A stretch of DNA of 64,000 nucleotides from Aquabacter cavernae (GTDB lineage Bacteria; Pseudomonadota; Alphaproteobacteria; Rhizobiales; Xanthobacteraceae), in contig NZ_RWKV01000008.1 in NCBI RefSeq assembly GCF_003993795.1, positions 124,001 through 188,000 on the forward strand, given 5' to 3'. A program made the position numbers and the translations under genes. The notes below the pieces were generated by a model. That model ran no database searches. It saw only the letters and a program-made list of their open reading frames with translations, and was not told the DNA's origin. Below, one piece after another: positions 62,719 to 64,000 of the stretch (the first letter of the stretch is position 1; each line of letters opens with the position of its first letter).

Positions 62719-64000
62719 ATGACCAAGGAACGCCTCTATCTCTTCGACACCACGCTGCGCGACGGCGCGCAGACCAATGGCGTGGACTTCACCCTGCCGG
62801 ACAAGCTCCGGGTGATGGCGCTGCTGGACACGGTGGGTGTGGACTATGTGGAGGGCGGATATCCCGGCGCCAATCCGCTGGATACAGCGCTGTTCTCGGA
62901 GCCCCGCTCCGTCAAGGGCCGCTTCACCGCCTTCGGCATGACCAAGCGGGCGGGCCGTTCCGCCGCCAATGATCCCGGCGTCGCCGCGCTCCTTGATGCG
63001 AAGGCCGATGCCATCTGCTTCGTGGCCAAGGCCTCCGCCTATCAGGTGCGGGTGGCGCTGGAGAGCACGCAGGAGGAAAACCTCGCTTCCATCCGCGAAA
63101 GTGTCGCGGCGGCGGTGGCGGCGGGCCGCGAAGCGCTGGTGGATTGCGAGCATTTCTTCGACGGCTTCAAGGAAAACCGCACGTTCGCCTTGGCCTGCGC
63201 CCGCACGGCCTATGAGGCGGGCGCGCGCTGGGTGGTGCTGTGCGACACCAATGGCGGCACGCTGCCCAACGAGGTGGAAGCCATCGTCGCAGAGGTGACG
63301 CAGGTGGTGCCCGGCGACCACCTGGGCATCCATGCCCATAACGACACCGAGCAGGCGGTGGCCAATTCGCTCGCCGCCGTGCGCGCGGGCGTGCGCCAGA
63401 TCCAGGGCACGCTGAACGGCCTGGGCGAGCGCTGCGGCAATGCCAATCTCTGCTCGCTCATCCCGACTCTTCTCCTGAAGCCGGATTTCGCGGAGCGCTT
63501 CGAGCTGGGCGTGACGCCCGATCAACTCGCGGACCTCACCCACGCTTCGCGGGTGCTGGACGAGATGCTGAACCGCGCCCCGAACCGCCACGCGCCTTAT
63601 GTGGGCGAGAGCGCGTTCGCCACCAAGGCGGGCATCCATGCCTCGGCCATCCTGAAGGATCCGGCCACCTACGAGCATGTGGCTCCCGAACTGGTGGGCA
63701 ACCGGCGCCGGGTGATGGTGTCCGACCAGGCGGGCAAGTCCAATGTGATCGCGGAGCTGGAGCGGCTCGGCGTAGACGTGGACCGCAAGGACCCGCGCCT
63801 CACCCGCCTGCTGGACGAGGTGAAGGAGCGGGAATCGCTGGGCTATGCCTATGAGGCGGCCGACGCCTCCTTCGCGCTGCTGGCCCGGCGCATGCTGGGC
63901 ACAGTGCCGGACTTCTTCGAGGTGGAGCGGTTCAGCGTGAATGTGGAGCGCCGCTACAATGCGCGCGGCGAGATGACCACCGTGGCCGAGGCCATCGTGA
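62719..64000 (+). CDS. cimA: (R)-citramalate synthase / 2-isopropylmalate synthase family, cut by the window end
   Basis: 427 residues are visible; the C-terminus is outside. The HMGL-like catalytic barrel starts LYLFDTTLRDGAQTNGVDFT (catalytic Arg in LRDG), with the metal site in GIHAHNDTEQAVANSLAAV and GTLNGLGERCGNANL. FVAKASAYQVRVALESTQEE and the start of the C-terminal regulatory region (RESLGYAYEAADASFALLAR) are those of the direct-family citramalate synthases, which condense acetyl-CoA and pyruvate on a route to isoleucine. LeuA or homocitrate synthase are less likely. A weak GGGAAGAA ribosome binding site precedes the ATG. Confidence 0.9.
   Translation, partial: MTKERLYLFDTTLRDGAQTNGVDFTLPDKLRVMALLDTVGVDYVEGGYPGANPLDTALFSEPRSVKGRFTAFGMTKRAGRSAANDPGVAALLDAKADAICFVAKASAYQVRVALESTQEENLASIRESVAAAVAAGREALVDCEHFFDGFKENRTFALACARTAYEAGARWVVLCDTNGGTLPNEVEAIVAEVTQVVPGDHLGIHAHNDTEQAVANSLAAVRAGVRQIQGTLNGLGERCGNANLCSLIPTLLLKPDFAERFELGVTPDQLADLTHASRVLDEMLNRAPNRHAPYVGESAFATKAGIHASAILKDPATYEHVAPELVGNRRRVMVSDQAGKSNVIAELERLGVDVDRKDPRLTRLLDEVKERESLGYAYEAADASFALLARRMLGTVPDFFEVERFSVNVERRYNARGEMTTVAEAIV

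Overview
The window is GC-rich DNA from an alphaproteobacterium, most likely of the order Hyphomicrobiales (Rhizobiales) and plausibly the Xanthobacteraceae. The main reasons are the block murA – DUF2948 – hisD – UPF0262 – low-molecular-weight phosphatase – maf – yacG (33.5–40 kb), the secreted families DUF992, DUF1236 and DUF2865, and dispersed GTCATGGCCGGGC-type palindromes. Genus assignment is inference. Most of the window is ordinary chromosome with dense, often overlapping genes; every long open frame antisense to a recognisable gene was treated as a GC artefact.

The most unusual region is 1–7.1 kb. Four overlapping genes (1308–4888) encode a PqqD-like peptide-binding protein, a transglutaminase-fold leader peptidase (lasso B2 type), an HPr-kinase-like peptide kinase and an asparagine-synthetase-like cyclase. 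This is the enzyme set of kinase-containing lasso-peptide (RiPP) clusters. No precursor gene is obvious. A small opposite-strand ORF (4902–5105) is a candidate: it has Thr at -2, a possible Ala1–Asp8 ring and a C-terminal Ser for the kinase. Immediately downstream lie three tandem tail-collar-domain (MdpB-like) proteins. AT-rich spacers precede both operons and share a GGTTGCA motif, suggesting one imported, co-regulated unit.

7.1–13.2 kb holds tex and a TetR-regulated glutaryl-CoA dehydrogenase/CoA-transferase pair. 13.3–23 kb is an iron-siderophore operon (TonB receptor, FhuC, FhuD, fused FhuB, siderophore-interacting flavoprotein, ABC exporter-fold protein) with a divergent AraC regulator. 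The last two genes resemble a split version of mycobacterial IrtA. 23–32.3 kb carries a sugar porter, cardiolipin synthase, a ytcA–mdtNOP-like tripartite efflux operon and a MarC protein. A tRNA-Thr(CGU) at 33.1 kb has a decayed DUF3987 fragment beside its 3' end.

33.3–40 kb is the murA–yacG housekeeping block, in which infA is not present. Between the phosphatase and maf there is instead an alpha/beta hydrolase gene broken by one amber codon and a multi-hairpin repeat. 40–49.4 kb contains polyamine-related genes (aldehyde dehydrogenase, class III transaminase, ornithine decarboxylase with a switch-like leader), rlmJ, RNase T2 and a GIY-YIG nuclease bracketed by two palindromic repeats. 49.4–64 kb has msrP, three tandem DUF992 genes, aatA, a soluble aldose-dehydrogenase-like protein, DUF2865, an orphan TRAP binding protein, creA, cysS, and a citramalate synthase cut by the window end.
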